The notes under the pieces: model-generated | What the model saw: only the letters and a program-made list of their open reading frames with translations | Told to the model about the DNA's origin: nothing | Database searches by the model: none | Translations under genes and position numbers: made by a program | Shown: one piece after another, positions 1 through 8,999 of the stretch | Position numbering within the stretch: position 1 is the stretch's first letter | Layout: the number at the start of each line of letters is the position of its first letter | Source: Chloroflexota bacterium | GTDB lineage: Bacteria; Vulcanimicrobiota; JAMCWD01 | Assembly (NCBI GenBank): GCA_023475345.1 | Contig: JAMCWD010000008.1 | Location: forward strand, 1 to 57,800 | Length of the DNA stretch: 57,800 nucleotides | Direction: 5' to 3'

Positions 1-48
1 CACAAATTCCTGCCTTTGTATCAACACATTCATCACCTTCCAGGGCAT
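1..48 (-). CDS. IS481-like transposase, N-terminal fragment cut by window edge
   Basis: Reading leftwards from an ATG at 48, sixteen codons stay open to the window edge and give a start of the type MPWKVMNVL. A beginning of this form is characteristic of DDE integrase-catalytic transposases of the IS481 group. A strong ribosome binding site (GGAGGTGA) lies a few bases upstream on the minus strand. The two direct repeats at 84-125 lie just outside the start, where the element's end would be. Only the N-terminus is visible, so the family call rests on the start motif plus the end structure. Catalytic residues lie outside the window. Confidence 0.6.
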   Translation of the reverse strand, partial: MPWKVMNVLIQRQEFV

Positions 49-83
49 GGAAAATCACCTCCATGCCGTTAATTTACCGAAAA

Positions 84-125
84 GTGTAAACCATGTGTCG
101 GACAAATGTGTAAACCATGTGTCGG
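84..125. repeat. Two direct repeats at probable IS terminus
   Basis: An 18-base unit beginning GTGTAAACCATG occurs twice, at 84-101 and 108-125, with a 24-base period. The pair sits between the transposase start at 48 and unrelated sequence from about 128. I infer that these are the repeated terminal binding sites of the insertion element and that its outer end lies near 125-130. The other end is not in the window. Confidence 0.6.
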
Positions 126-127
126 GC

Positions 128-388
128 AGTACAGGGGGCGCGGGGGATGTCGATTCAATAAAAAAACTTTCGTATTAAATTGCACGGGGCCGAAGAGAGG
201 ATGAAGAAAGAAATCCTATCAGGAAGATAAAAAAGTGCCTGCTAGACATCCCCCGGCCCTGTGGGCCACCCCCTTGAAAGGGGGAATTATTACATTTATC
301 ACAAATTTTGTTCCTGGGTATAATCTTGCGGGCGCGGTTACCGCGCCCCTTGTATCTACAATGGTTCGGCATCCAAGCCCAGTGAATA
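128..388. other. Non-coding, hairpin-rich block beside the IS end
   Basis: No convincing gene is seen. Inverted repeats are packed together: GGGGGATGTC at 142-151 with its complement at 245-254, a GGCCC hairpin at 255-267, CCCCCTT/AAGGGGG at 269-284, and a nearly perfect 9-base palindromic arm pair at 330-348 (GGGCGCGGT/ACCGCGCCC). None is followed by a clear U-tract in the direction of the neighbouring minus-strand gene. The block resembles a REP-like dispersed element, possibly interrupted by the IS. One of the hairpins may serve as the 3' end of the radical SAM transcript. Confidence 0.4.
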
Positions 389-2197
389 TCACCTGTAAAA
401 CGCCATGTAATAAGCGTCTTCCCAGATAGACAGTGTCGCAAGGATCTGCTTTTCAATTATCTCATCTATAGATCCGTCAAGTGTGAAATTTTCCTTCATC
501 CTTGCCCCGATCTCTTTTAACGGCAGCTTGCCCGAACAATGCTCATAAAGCCAGATATCACGGGGGTCGGTGATCTCGATTTTCCTGAAGCCTTCTTCAA
601 GGAGCAACGCGCTCCCGTCCTCGCTATACTGGCGCACTTCAATCGTCCTCATCGGGAAATAATCCCCGATCTCGCCTGTCGGGATATTTTTCAAAGTCCT
701 GAAGCGGGGGCTTTTCACAAGCTGGAAATATTCCGAAAGGAGCCGGTTCCGCGAAAGGATGTACTGGTGCCAGCTTGTGCTCATCCCGTATTTCGAAGCC
801 CAGGCGAACTGCTTTTCGATTATATCCCCGGGGATCTCAGGGGCAAGCTTCAGCATCTTTTTTTCTATCTCCTCGGAGAAACGCCGGTACTGGCTCCAAA
901 GATCGGCCCGTGTCAAATTTTCCGTCTCGGTGAAGCAGTCCCGGAGTGTGATGCCGGTGTAATATTCGGTATCCAGGATTTTGATCCCGAACTGCCCGGG
1001 ATCTTTTTGTATCTCTGTCCCTGGATACGGGCAGAGGAACGCAACCGAGCATTCGAAAAGTCCCGGCGCCGTCTCCAGTAGTTCAAGGGCAAGCTCCAGG
1101 CTTTCTTTGAAAGTTGCTTCGTTTTCATGCGGGCCGCCCAGGATGAAATTTCCGAAAACGCTTATTTTATGATCCGCACAATTTTTAACCACTTCCCGCA
1201 TCTGATCGGGAGTGATCATTTTCCGGTATTCCTTCAAAACTTCGGGAGAGCCGGATTCCAGCCCGAGCTGGATCCTTGCCATGCCTGATTCCGCGAGTTC
1301 CCCGATTACTTCCGGGTGCCTGGAGAGGATATCGGCCCTGCCTTCGCAGTAATAAATGAAATCCTTCCCGCTTTTATCCCTGTATTCCTTGAGGAGCCGG
1401 GATATCTCTTTCGCCCTGTCCAGCTTTGCAACGAATGTGTCATCTATGAAGCCGAAAGCCCTGGCATCGTATTTTTCCAGCCTGTCGATTATTTCGCCGA
1501 CGACATTTTCAGGAGCGCGGTACCTGTATGTGTCCCCGTGCGCCCCCTTGAAGCAGAAAATACAACGGTACGGGCACCCCCGTCCCGATACCACGCTGAA
1601 CGAGCCGCGGACTCCCACCTGGTCGTAATCGGGATACGGGAGCAAATCGAGATCGCCGACCAGGGCGACTTCCGGAGATTCATAAATCCCGCCGTCTTCC
1701 CTGAAAGCAATCCCGGCGATATTGTGGAGGTCTCCTTCGCCCCTGGTTACGAAGCCTGCAAGCTCCGCAAGGCTGTATTCGCCTTCCCCTCGTATAACGA
1801 AATCGAACAGCGGATCTTTTAAAAATTCTCCGGCTTTGAGCGTGGCAAGCGGCCCGCCGAGAACGATTTTAGATCCCGGAGACCACTCTTTGATCTTACC
1901 CGCAAGATACCTGATCTGATACAACGTGTCGGAAATGGTATAAAACCCTATGAGGGCGGGCTTCCACTGATAAAAAAGCTCGGCCAGCTTTTCGAGCGGG
2001 AGGGAAAAAAGGTCGTAATTGGCAATGCACTTGACGCTGAAGCCTTTTTCCTTCAATACCGCCGCCATATAAAGGAGGCCCACATTGAACTGGGAGAAAT
2101 TTATCTCGTAAAAATTGCCGACCTCGATAAGGGCCACGTCGAGCGCCGGTTTCCCTTTTTGCTCCCGGATCTTGCTTAAGAATTCCTGGACCCTCAT
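389..2197 (-). CDS. B12-binding radical SAM protein with possible C-terminal PqqD/RRE-like domain
   Basis: The protein has 602 residues. Residues about 15-155 form a Rossmann-like cobalamin-binding domain (VLGGPLA, IRGEGEYSLAEL). The usual DxHxxG histidine loop is not evident, as in many B12 radical SAM enzymes. The radical SAM core starts at about 200 with the CxxxCxxC cluster motif at C208, C212 and C215 (GCPYRCIFC). The last 65 or so residues (from ITDPRDIWLYEHCSGK) resemble a small winged-helix domain of the PqqD or RiPP-recognition kind. The family performs methylations and other radical modifications of lipids, peptides or antibiotics; the substrate cannot be read here. No partner gene or precursor peptide is obvious nearby. 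Confidence 0.85.
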   Translation of the reverse strand: MRVQEFLSKIREQKGKPALDVALIEVGNFYEINFSQFNVGLLYMAAVLKEKGFSVKCIANYDLFSLPLEKLAELFYQWKPALIGFYTISDTLYQIRYLAGKIKEWSPGSKIVLGGPLATLKAGEFLKDPLFDFVIRGEGEYSLAELAGFVTRGEGDLHNIAGIAFREDGGIYESPEVALVGDLDLLPYPDYDQVGVRGSFSVVSGRGCPYRCIFCFKGAHGDTYRYRAPENVVGEIIDRLEKYDARAFGFIDDTFVAKLDRAKEISRLLKEYRDKSGKDFIYYCEGRADILSRHPEVIGELAESGMARIQLGLESGSPEVLKEYRKMITPDQMREVVKNCADHKISVFGNFILGGPHENEATFKESLELALELLETAPGLFECSVAFLCPYPGTEIQKDPGQFGIKILDTEYYTGITLRDCFTETENLTRADLWSQYRRFSEEIEKKMLKLAPEIPGDIIEKQFAWASKYGMSTSWHQYILSRNRLLSEYFQLVKSPRFRTLKNIPTGEIGDYFPMRTIEVRQYSEDGSALLLEEGFRKIEITDPRDIWLYEHCSGKLPLKEIGARMKENFTLDGSIDEIIEKQILATLSIWEDAYYMAFYR

Positions 2198-2211
2198 TGA
2201 ATCCCGCCTTT

Positions 2212-2246
2212 CAACAAAAACACCCCCGGAAATTTCCTGGAGGTGT
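2212..2246 (-). terminator. Rho-independent terminator of the NlpC/P60 gene
   Basis: On the minus strand an imperfect stem with outer arms ACACC/GGTGT and inner GGAAA/TTTCC spans 2220-2246 and is followed by TTTTTG. It lies 27 bases past the stop of the NlpC/P60 gene and just before the start of the radical SAM gene, so it separates the two. Confidence 0.7.
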
Positions 2247-2272
2247 CTATTGATACCGGATTATTCACCTTA

Positions 2273-2914
2273 TCAGTAACGCCTTGCCCCGACATAACTG
2301 TTTTGATAGTAAGGCTGGGAAAGGCTGTCGATCCTTACGCCGTAGCTGCTGGATGAGTGTATGAATTTGCCTCCGCCTATATAGATCCCGACATGAGAAG
2401 GGCCGTAGGCGTATGTTGAAAAGAAAACCGCGTCGCCGGGGCTGAGTTGATCTTTAGGAACTTTTTTCCCCTGGTTGAACTGGCACAGGGCGTCGTGTTC
2501 GAGGTTTATCCCGTGCTTTGCAAAAATCCTCATGACGAAGCCGGAGCAATCGAAGCCCCCGCCGCCTGTGCCGCCCCAACTGTAAGGCGTGCCTAGAAAT
2601 CTCATGGCGGTGCGGATAAGTTTCGAAGACCATGCCGGTCCGCGTGATGCAAGCGATTTTTTCTTGTGTGAATCTTTAACTGCGGCAGGTTTTGGAGCAG
2701 GCTTTTCAGCAGTCTCCGCCGACGGTTCGACAGGGTTATAGCAGCCGACCGGATAAGCGGGAGACACGAACCTTCCCCCGGCGAGATCTTCTTCCATGCC
2801 GGTATCACAACCCGGCAGGCGGGTGAAATCGGGAGATGCTGACACAGGCGCCGCCGCCGTTATTAAAAAGAAAACAACCGTTATTAATGTTGCAATGAGG
2901 ATATGCTTTTTCAT
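2273..2914 (-). CDS. Secreted NlpC/P60 peptidoglycan endopeptidase
   Basis: The start at 2914 is chosen over an upstream in-frame start at 2965 because MKKHILIATLITVVFF then forms a normal signal peptide at the very N-terminus; neither start has a strong ribosome binding site. The 213-residue precursor has a linker rich in Pro, Ala and Lys (about 30-95), then the catalytic domain. Cys123 (FDCSGF), His174 (SHVGIYIG) and His186 (KFIHSS) match the NlpC/P60 triad. The family cleaves stem peptides of peptidoglycan outside the membrane. There is no SH3b or LysM domain, so wall targeting is not explained. Confidence 0.9.
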   Translation of the reverse strand: MKKHILIATLITVVFFLITAAAPVSASPDFTRLPGCDTGMEEDLAGGRFVSPAYPVGCYNPVEPSAETAEKPAPKPAAVKDSHKKKSLASRGPAWSSKLIRTAMRFLGTPYSWGGTGGGGFDCSGFVMRIFAKHGINLEHDALCQFNQGKKVPKDQLSPGDAVFFSTYAYGPSHVGIYIGGGKFIHSSSSYGVRIDSLSQPYYQNSYVGARRY

Positions 2915-3073
2915 CACCGGTATGAATTCTATCCGGTATATGAAGTTCCTGCCTGTAATCGGCATTGAAGGAAAAAGTATGGGGGTCGTGGAAAGTTGTT
3001 CCAGTTATGGAACAGAGGGTTCGAAATGCTTGATGACGATTATAATTTTATGATAGCAAGGGAGGACACGGGA

Positions 3074-3601
3074 ATGTTTGTTGATGAATCTTCTCGGAAA
3101 AAAGTGCTCTGTATTTCGTGCATGCACGAAAACCCCCCCGGCTCACAGGTATGCGAAAGTTGTAGTGAAATGCTGCCGCCCGTTACTCCGCCCCCGAAGC
3201 TGGAAGATATACTGGTCAAGCTGGAAGAAGCGGTCGATGCCTTCAACAAAAGAGAGATCACGAAAAAGGACATGGATTCGATCCTGGTAGGCACGAGGTA
3301 TTTCCTGGAAAAGAAGCTTGCCGAGGTGGAGGCCATAGAAATACCCTCCGATTTCATGACGGAGATGAAAGAGGAGATGGATAACGGCACATCGGGGGTA
3401 AAGGCGCTCATAGAGGCCTGTAATTTGCTGGAGCAGTATTCCACAAGCGGCAACCGGAAATTTATGGATAAGGGCCTGAGCCTTGCAAAGGTGGGAACCG
3501 ACCAGGTCAACAGGGCGCTCCGGCTGAACTGGGAAAAATTCCAGGCATTCAGAAGCATGGCCGAAGAGATGATCAGGAAGAGCCTTCAGGATAAAGCTTA
3601 G
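3074..3601 (+). CDS. Zinc-ribbon protein with helical C-terminus, unknown function
   Basis: The start at 3074 follows GGAGG (3061-3065) with 8-base spacing, which favours it over an in-frame start at 2996. The 175-residue product opens with a treble-clef-like zinc ribbon (CISCMHEN...CESCSEM). A predicted all-helical, acidic, charged region fills the rest (from about residue 40). No signal peptide or membrane segment is seen. This arrangement is typical of uncharacterised cytosolic scaffold or adaptor proteins. I do not recognise a named family. Confidence 0.75.
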   Translation: MFVDESSRKKVLCISCMHENPPGSQVCESCSEMLPPVTPPPKLEDILVKLEEAVDAFNKREITKKDMDSILVGTRYFLEKKLAEVEAIEIPSDFMTEMKEEMDNGTSGVKALIEACNLLEQYSTSGNRKFMDKGLSLAKVGTDQVNRALRLNWEKFQAFRSMAEEMIRKSLQDKA

Positions 3602-3720
3602 AAGATAATTTGATTAAAAACCGGGTATAACATCAAATTTTGAGTGCTGAAACCAACAATGAATTTTATGTAGTACGGGATAGGGGATTTTTCCCGGGTT
3701 ACATTACGGCGGGCGGGGGG

Positions 3721-4563
3721 ATGAATTCGATGGATAAAGAGCCTGAGAATTTAGGGACTGCCGAACAGAAAATAGATAACCGGACATTATTCCGGAGATT
3801 GTATCTTATAATTCTTGTCGGAGCCGGACTCCTCTTATTTATATATTTTCTAATCGAGCCTCTTGTCATTGCTGAAGCTGCGAAAAAATTGGTATGGTCT
3901 GATGGAACTCCTATAACGGACGGCGGTATAGTGGGTGTTTTTCTTCTTTTTTTTACAGTAGCAACTTTTTTTCTGGCCTTACTCATAGGACTTATCGGTT
4001 GTTTAGCGATGATGATCAAGCTCCTGTCCGCATTACCCGACAGGATGAAAAAGACGGGCGGAAGCATTTTTTGGAACATATTAACAATGGGTATGGGTGG
4101 CGGCTTTTTATTTTTAATTTGTTATATAGCCCTTTTACTTTTAGTCGGAAATTTTTTAATACCTCTTGTCGTCCTGTTCATGAAAAGTTCGGGATATAAC
4201 GCTGAATTTGCCGGCGACCCGAGTCTTTTGTTTATGGCATTATTCTCACTGATATCCCTGCTTTTCATAGGCAGGTGGACGGGAATCGGAATGCTGCTTT
4301 ACTTAAATAAAATAACCGGGAAAATCAAGGGCACGATTTCAAAAAGAAAATTATCCATTATCGGCTGGCTTACAGGAGCCGGATACCTGCTTCTGCTTTT
4401 ATTGAGCAGATTGCCGTCGATATTAGACTTGTCGATACTTTACGAAGCCCTGGAAATCTCAGTAATCTTCGGCATAAGCCTGTTTTCAGCCATTGCCGCA
4501 TTTCGTAGTCTTTCCCCTGAAAACAAAGCCTTCCTGGCTGAAAAACTGGGAGATATTGAATAG
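3721..4563 (+). CDS. Polytopic membrane protein, unknown function
   Basis: The protein has about 280 residues and six or seven hydrophobic segments (for example LYLIILVGAGLLLFIYFLI, VGVFLLFFTVATFFLALLIG and LLFMALFSLISLLFIG). A short acidic N-terminus precedes the first helix. The reading frame is open from a TTG at 3640, but a G-rich stretch at 3711-3720 sits just before ATGs at 3721 and 3730, and these are better starts. No transport or enzyme motif is recognisable. The gene follows the zinc-ribbon gene by about 120 bases on the same strand and may be cotranscribed with it. Confidence 0.7.
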   Translation: MNSMDKEPENLGTAEQKIDNRTLFRRLYLIILVGAGLLLFIYFLIEPLVIAEAAKKLVWSDGTPITDGGIVGVFLLFFTVATFFLALLIGLIGCLAMMIKLLSALPDRMKKTGGSIFWNILTMGMGGGFLFLICYIALLLLVGNFLIPLVVLFMKSSGYNAEFAGDPSLLFMALFSLISLLFIGRWTGIGMLLYLNKITGKIKGTISKRKLSIIGWLTGAGYLLLLLLSRLPSILDLSILYEALEISVIFGISLFSAIAAFRSLSPENKAFLAEKLGDIE

Positions 4564-4778
4564 TGTCTTTCGAACAAATGACCTGAGCCTTTTTTATTTC
4601 ATCATTCCTGCGCTGGAATCCATTAAACCCTGTTATCCTCTTCTTCCCTGTAGAGGATACAATGTTCCGGCATCCCGGTTCCTTATGGCTAAAGTTCAAG
4701 GGGAAATTTGATATTACACCAAAAACCGCATTAAAGCCGTCCTGCGGGCCTTGCTTTAACTTTCAGGTTTAAACAGGT

Positions 4779-5852
4779 TTACTCTGCAGGGACCGCCTGT
4801 TTCTCAAGGCATGCTTCCATTATGCCTATCGCCTTCAGAAGCAGTTCCTCGTCCTGGTTGATGCAGATCCTGACGAAGTTGTCATATCCTCCGAAGCTGC
4901 TTCCCGGTGCTACAACAACGCCTGCATCGAGAAGATTGAAAACATACTCATCCCCGTCCTTAATTTTATCGTGAGTGGCGAAAATATAAAGCCCCGCATC
5001 GGGCCGTACAAACTTGAACCCGGCGTCCTTCAATGCTTTCGACGCTATATCGAAACGCTTCTTCCACGTATCTCTGTTTTGCTCGATTATCTCTTTCTCG
5101 TTTTCAAGACATGCAATGCCCGCCCTCTGGACGAACTCCGGAACGCAGGTCGTCGTCATCAGGTTGAAGTTGACAAGCCGCTCTGCGATTTCTTCGGGAG
5201 CCACGGCGTAGCCCAGCCTCCAGCCCCCCATGTTGAATTCCTTCGAGAAAGATTTCACCGATATGGCCCCGTAGTCCGGGACAGGCTCGATGCTCAAGCC
5301 CTTGTACGCTTCGTCCATGATTACGTAAACTTCCCGTTCGGCGGCTTCTTTTATTATTTTTCTCAAAAGATCCTCGGGGTAAACTATGCTGGTCGGGTTC
5401 ACCGGGTTACAGATTATGATCATCTTTGCGTAATCGAAATCCACATTGTCGAAAAGCCATCTGTCTTCAAAAGAAGTCCTCAGGATAACCGGCCACATCT
5501 TCAGGAGCCTGCATATAAGCTCGTACCCCGGATAATGGGGCGACGGGATTATGACCCTGCCGTGCTTTCCGCCAAGAAGACTTATAAGGCCGAATAACAG
5601 GTGCTTCGATCCTGGCCCCACGACAACATTTTCAGGAGTACAACGTTCCCTTTCGGCTATCTTTTCCCTCAATTCGGGGATGCCTGCGGCGGATACGTAG
5701 CGCGACCTGCCTTTGCCGATGCCTTCCATGGCGGCCTTTACGGCGCATTCCGGGGCGGGCAGGTTGGGGTCGCCTATGTTAAGCGAAATGAGCGGGACGC
5801 CTCTCCTCTGCAGCTCAAGTGTCTTTTCCGCCAGCCGGTAAAATATGCTCAT
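4779..5852 (-). CDS. Class I PLP aminotransferase, probably aromatic amino acid type
   Basis: The protein has 357 residues with the fold-type I signature: the D180-x-x-Y183 region (IMDEAYK) and the Schiff-base lysine K204 in SFSKEFNMGGWRLGY. Its start overlaps the stop of the upstream prephenate dehydrogenase gene by 4 bases (ATGA), so the two are translationally coupled. That pairing implies that 4-hydroxyphenylpyruvate to tyrosine (or the matching phenylalanine step) is the physiological reaction. Related enzymes act on aspartate, alanine or LL-diaminopimelate precursors, so the substrate is inferred from context. Confidence 0.8.
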   Translation of the reverse strand: MSIFYRLAEKTLELQRRGVPLISLNIGDPNLPAPECAVKAAMEGIGKGRSRYVSAAGIPELREKIAERERCTPENVVVGPGSKHLLFGLISLLGGKHGRVIIPSPHYPGYELICRLLKMWPVILRTSFEDRWLFDNVDFDYAKMIIICNPVNPTSIVYPEDLLRKIIKEAAEREVYVIMDEAYKGLSIEPVPDYGAISVKSFSKEFNMGGWRLGYAVAPEEIAERLVNFNLMTTTCVPEFVQRAGIACLENEKEIIEQNRDTWKKRFDIASKALKDAGFKFVRPDAGLYIFATHDKIKDGDEYVFNLLDAGVVVAPGSSFGGYDNFVRICINQDEELLLKAIGIMEACLEKQAVPAE

Positions 5853-6622
5853 CCCAGGTTTTCTCTCAGCTTATCGAAAAATTCTTCGGCCCTGTCATGA
5901 GCGCCCGATTTTACAAGCTCCTTAAGATGCTCAAGGGCGTTTATCACCCTCTCCAGCTCGTATTCGGTGAATGGGTTGAAAAGTATTTCAGAAAGCAGGT
6001 GGTCATCTTCCATCAAAACTCCCCTGGCGATCTTTTTATGTTTGCCGAAAGTCGTTCCGGGGACAGCCGCGGGATCGACACACGAAGCGAAAACCATTGA
6101 TGACGCGAACGGGAGCGAAAGCGAGTAAGCCATCATTTTATCGTGTTCTTCGAAGGTGTATTCGAAGATATTGAGAGAAAGGCCTGAAAACAGGGCCTTA
6201 AAGAAATCCGCGCCTCTTGCGCCGGATTCCTTGATAATAACGGCGTGCTTTTCGCCCAGTTCGTCCATCTTTGCAAATGTCGGCCCGAACATGGGATGGA
6301 CGGAAGCGAACTCAAAGCCCGATTTCTTATAATAATCTTCCAGGGAGTTCTTAATCGACGCGATGTCGGATATGATACAACGGGATGGGATATGAGGCAG
6401 GGCCGCATCGAAAGCCTGTATTATATTCTCAAGGCTGACCGCGTTTACGAGGAGGTCAGGCCCGAACCCGGAAAGATCAGAAATCTCGTCCAGGACGGTA
6501 ACTCTTTTCAGTTTCCTGACGGCCTCGCCGTCGAGGTCGAATACCGCGACTTCATAATTTTTGGAAAGGAGGTCGGCAAGCCATGCGCCCATCTTACCGA
6601 CGCCGATAATGGCAATTTTCAT
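5849..6622 (-). CDS. tyrA: Prephenate dehydrogenase
   Basis: The product has 257 residues. The start at 6622 has GGAG six bases upstream and places the NAD(P) loop GVGKMG at residues 7-12; an in-frame TTG at 6637 would overlap that ribosome binding site. The motif HPMFGP is characteristic of TyrA. The enzyme oxidatively decarboxylates prephenate to 4-hydroxyphenylpyruvate in tyrosine synthesis. The protein is short and has no ACT or chorismate mutase domain, so it is the minimal form, with no visible allosteric domain. It is coupled to the downstream aminotransferase by an ATGA overlap. Confidence 0.85.
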   Translation of the reverse strand: MKIAIIGVGKMGAWLADLLSKNYEVAVFDLDGEAVRKLKRVTVLDEISDLSGFGPDLLVNAVSLENIIQAFDAALPHIPSRCIISDIASIKNSLEDYYKKSGFEFASVHPMFGPTFAKMDELGEKHAVIIKESGARGADFFKALFSGLSLNIFEYTFEEHDKMMAYSLSLPFASSMVFASCVDPAAVPGTTFGKHKKIARGVLMEDDHLLSEILFNPFTEYELERVINALEHLKELVKSGAHDRAEEFFDKLRENLG

Positions 6623-6794
6623 TTTAATCTCCTGCAACTATGGGAAATAGTTGATAAATCAGTATAAGAATTTAATTAAAGATTGTCAATTTTCGTTTGA
6701 TTCAGGGTTATCGGACAGTGAAAAAAGTTCCTGGTTTAGAACATCTGAATCGCGGGAATGTATATAACGGAAAGAGCGTAAGGAGCGTGATGAA

Positions 6795-7145
6795 ATGATT
6801 AAGATAAAACGGGTGTACGACGGCACCGAAAAAGGAGACGGCTACCGCGTCCTGGTTGACCGGTTGTGGCCGCGTGGCGTGTCGAAGGAAAAAGCGAAAA
6901 TTGACCTGTGGCTGAAAGATATCGGCCCCTCCGACGGGCTTCGAAAATGGTTCGGCCATGATCCGGAAAAATGGAAAGAGTTCAAGAAAAGATACGAGAT
7001 GGAATTGAAAGAAAATGAGGAGGCGGTTGACAGGCTGAAGCATGTTATACGGGAGGAAAAAACCGTAACATTTGTCTTCGCCGCAAAAGACGAAGACCAC
7101 AATAACGCCGTGGTGTTGAGGGATTATTTCGGAAAAGGTGATTGA
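6795..7145 (+). CDS. DUF488 family protein (YeaO-like)
   Basis: The product has 116 residues. The conserved block [18 protein letters not shown], followed by W-x-K-x-I-x-P-S and a W-F-G-H-x-P-x-K-W segment, is diagnostic of the DUF488/YeaO family. The family is small, cytosolic and of unknown biochemical function. GGAG at 6781-6784 precedes the ATG. It is a single-gene unit between divergent tyrA and the glycosidase. Confidence 0.85.
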   Translation: MIKIKRVYDGTEKGDGYRVLVDRLWPRGVSKEKAKIDLWLKDIGPSDGLRKWFGHDPEKWKEFKKRYEMELKENEEAVDRLKHVIREEKTVTFVFAAKDEDHNNAVVLRDYFGKGD

Positions 7146-7275
7146 GAAAGTACCGAAGCGGCCTGATTAATCAACCGGGCGATCCCGGCGTCCGGTATGA
7201 TCCTCGAAAATATGTTAACATAAATTTAATAAATTTCGCCTTCCGGGAAAATCCCCGTTGTGTTAAAATACCGGC

Positions 7276-8703
7276 ATGAATATCAATAAAATTAATTTTC
7301 AAGAACCCATTATCACTCAGAAAAATATACCGGCTCCCGTCAGGGTTGAGACGGAGGAAGCTCTCCCCGTAACCGGGGAGAAGGTTTCGATTTCTTCGGC
7401 AGGGCCGGTCGATGCCGTTTCCGCATCCAGGCCGAACGTCATAAAGCAGGCCGAGAAAATAGCGCTCGGCGTCGTTAAAATCGATACACACACTGTAAAG
7501 TTGGATACGGGCGAATCGAGAAAGATCCTCACCGCGGGGAGCGATCACTTCAAATCTTTCTGGACAAGGGACGCATGCTACGGGTTAATGGGAATCGTTG
7601 ACAAAAAAGACGGGCAGAAGCTCATAAAAGACGTGCTCCAGACCCTTTTCGACAGGTCAGACTCGTCGGGCGAACTTCCCCGCAGGCAGGGTGACTATAA
7701 AAACAGCTTCATGCTTGTCCTGTCGGCTCTCGGTATGAAAAGTCCCGACCCGAAAAACATCGATATCGTCGAATATAATAATGAATTAGGCGCTCACCAG
7801 TTCGACTCCACCGCCCTTCCTATAATTTTGTCGGCGGAATACTACAAACATTCAGGCGACAAAAAATTCATCGAGAAAAATTACAAGGCTATCAATAAGA
7901 GCATTGCCTGGCTCGAGAAAATGGATACCCAGGTCAGCTTAAAGCTTATAAACCAGCCGGGAAGCGGCGACTGGAAAGACATCGTAAGAAGAAGCGGCAT
8001 GGTCGGATACACCAACGCCCAGTTATACGGGGCGTTTAAGGCGGCGGCCCAAATAAACAGGACCATGGGAGACTGGGAAAAGGCGGAGCATAATGAAAAA
8101 TACGCCGCAAAGATAAAAAAAGAATTCAACGCCGTGTTGTGGGATGAAAAGAAAGGCTGGTACCGCGACAGCGATTGTATCGATATGTTTTCTCCCGACG
8201 GGAACATGTTTGCAGTGATTTACGGCATAGCGGATAAAAGGCAGACAGGGCGTGTCATTTCCAAACTGGAAGATTTCATGAACAAAAGCTCCCTCCCGTT
8301 CCCTGCCACCGAGGGCGATTACCCCGAGTCGATGATCCCGGTCGCCGCCAAGCTTACAGGCATGAATCATTATCACGACAGGTATATATGGCCCTGGCAG
8401 GGTGGTGTTATGGCTGTTGCATGCGTGAAGGCAGGCAGGCCGGACCTCGGGAAAAAGGTGCTTTCAAAAATTGCGGAACAGACCGTCAAAGACGGGAGTT
8501 TTTACGAGGTTTATAACTATGAAGGGGATGTAAAGCCTGTCAGGACATTGGTTTATAAGTCCGAACCCGATTTCTTGTGGGGCGCGGGGACATACCTGTG
8601 GGCCGCGAGGGAATTGAAGGACGCAAAGAAAAACATCCCGTCAACCGATGCCGTCCCCAAAAAAGCCGAATTGATGGAAGATAAGGGATTCATAATCAAG
8701 TAG
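7276..8703 (+). CDS. Six-hairpin glycosidase, glycogen-debranching/amylo-1,6-glucosidase type
   Basis: The product has 475 residues. From about residue 85 the protein has the (alpha/alpha)6 toroid features of GH15/GH63/GH133-like enzymes: FWTRDACYG, GDWKD, the repeated helical pairs, and EPDFLWGAGTYLWAARE near the end. The first 60 or so residues are a low-complexity, polar leader (EKVSISSAG, DAVSASRP) that is not part of the fold; no signal peptide is seen, so the protein is probably cytosolic. It likely hydrolyses alpha-glucosidic bonds of a storage glucan or oligosaccharide. No ribosome binding site is visible before the ATG. Confidence 0.75.
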   Translation: MNINKINFQEPIITQKNIPAPVRVETEEALPVTGEKVSISSAGPVDAVSASRPNVIKQAEKIALGVVKIDTHTVKLDTGESRKILTAGSDHFKSFWTRDACYGLMGIVDKKDGQKLIKDVLQTLFDRSDSSGELPRRQGDYKNSFMLVLSALGMKSPDPKNIDIVEYNNELGAHQFDSTALPIILSAEYYKHSGDKKFIEKNYKAINKSIAWLEKMDTQVSLKLINQPGSGDWKDIVRRSGMVGYTNAQLYGAFKAAAQINRTMGDWEKAEHNEKYAAKIKKEFNAVLWDEKKGWYRDSDCIDMFSPDGNMFAVIYGIADKRQTGRVISKLEDFMNKSSLPFPATEGDYPESMIPVAAKLTGMNHYHDRYIWPWQGGVMAVACVKAGRPDLGKKVLSKIAEQTVKDGSFYEVYNYEGDVKPVRTLVYKSEPDFLWGAGTYLWAARELKDAKKNIPSTDAVPKKAELMEDKGFIIK

Positions 8704-8809
8704 GCTGAAATTCGGCCAGTGGGTCAATTTGAATTTATCAGTTCACCTGTATTTTTTATTTATCCGCTACAATGGCGGTTCGTCTGATGTTGTATCCGGC
8801 TATTATCTA

Positions 8810-8850
8810 AACCCCGCCGTATCATCGAATCCGGCGGGGTTTTGTTTTTT
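8810..8850 (+). terminator. Rho-independent terminator, 5' half of intergenic module copy A
   Basis: A 10-base stem, AACCCCGCCG (8810-8819) with CGGCGGGGTT (8832-8841), is followed by a U-tract to 8850. It ends the glycosidase transcript and forms the first half of the recurring intergenic module. Confidence 0.85.
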
Positions 8851-8851
8851 T

Positions 8852-8935
8852 GCAGGGTTGGCTTAATTGAAGAAGAATTATTGCTATGGCTGAAAAGGGG
8901 GAGTAAATTCAGGATCGAAGGCAAGACCACAAGAC
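8852..8935 (+). repeat. Intergenic module copy A, promoter-like block
   Basis: The block GCAGGGTTGG, then TTAATTGAAGAAGAATTATT, then CTATGGCTGAAAAGGGGG and AATTCAGGATC recurs with substitutions at 10.4, 12.0, 14.9, 15.3 and 16.7 kb. A TTAAT element and the TATGGC hexamer are 17 bases apart, which fits a weak sigma70 promoter driving the gene at 9000. Confidence 0.75.
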
Positions 8936-8999
8936 CATCTAATTGTTGCAGCAGAAGGTGCTATTCGTCGCCCTTAACCGGGACATTGGATGTAAAGAG

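Noticed and set aside
175..456. 93-residue minus-strand frame next to the radical SAM gene, considered as a peptide precursor
   Set aside because: It overlaps the 3' end of the radical SAM gene in another frame, has no leader-like or repeat structure and no ribosome binding site.
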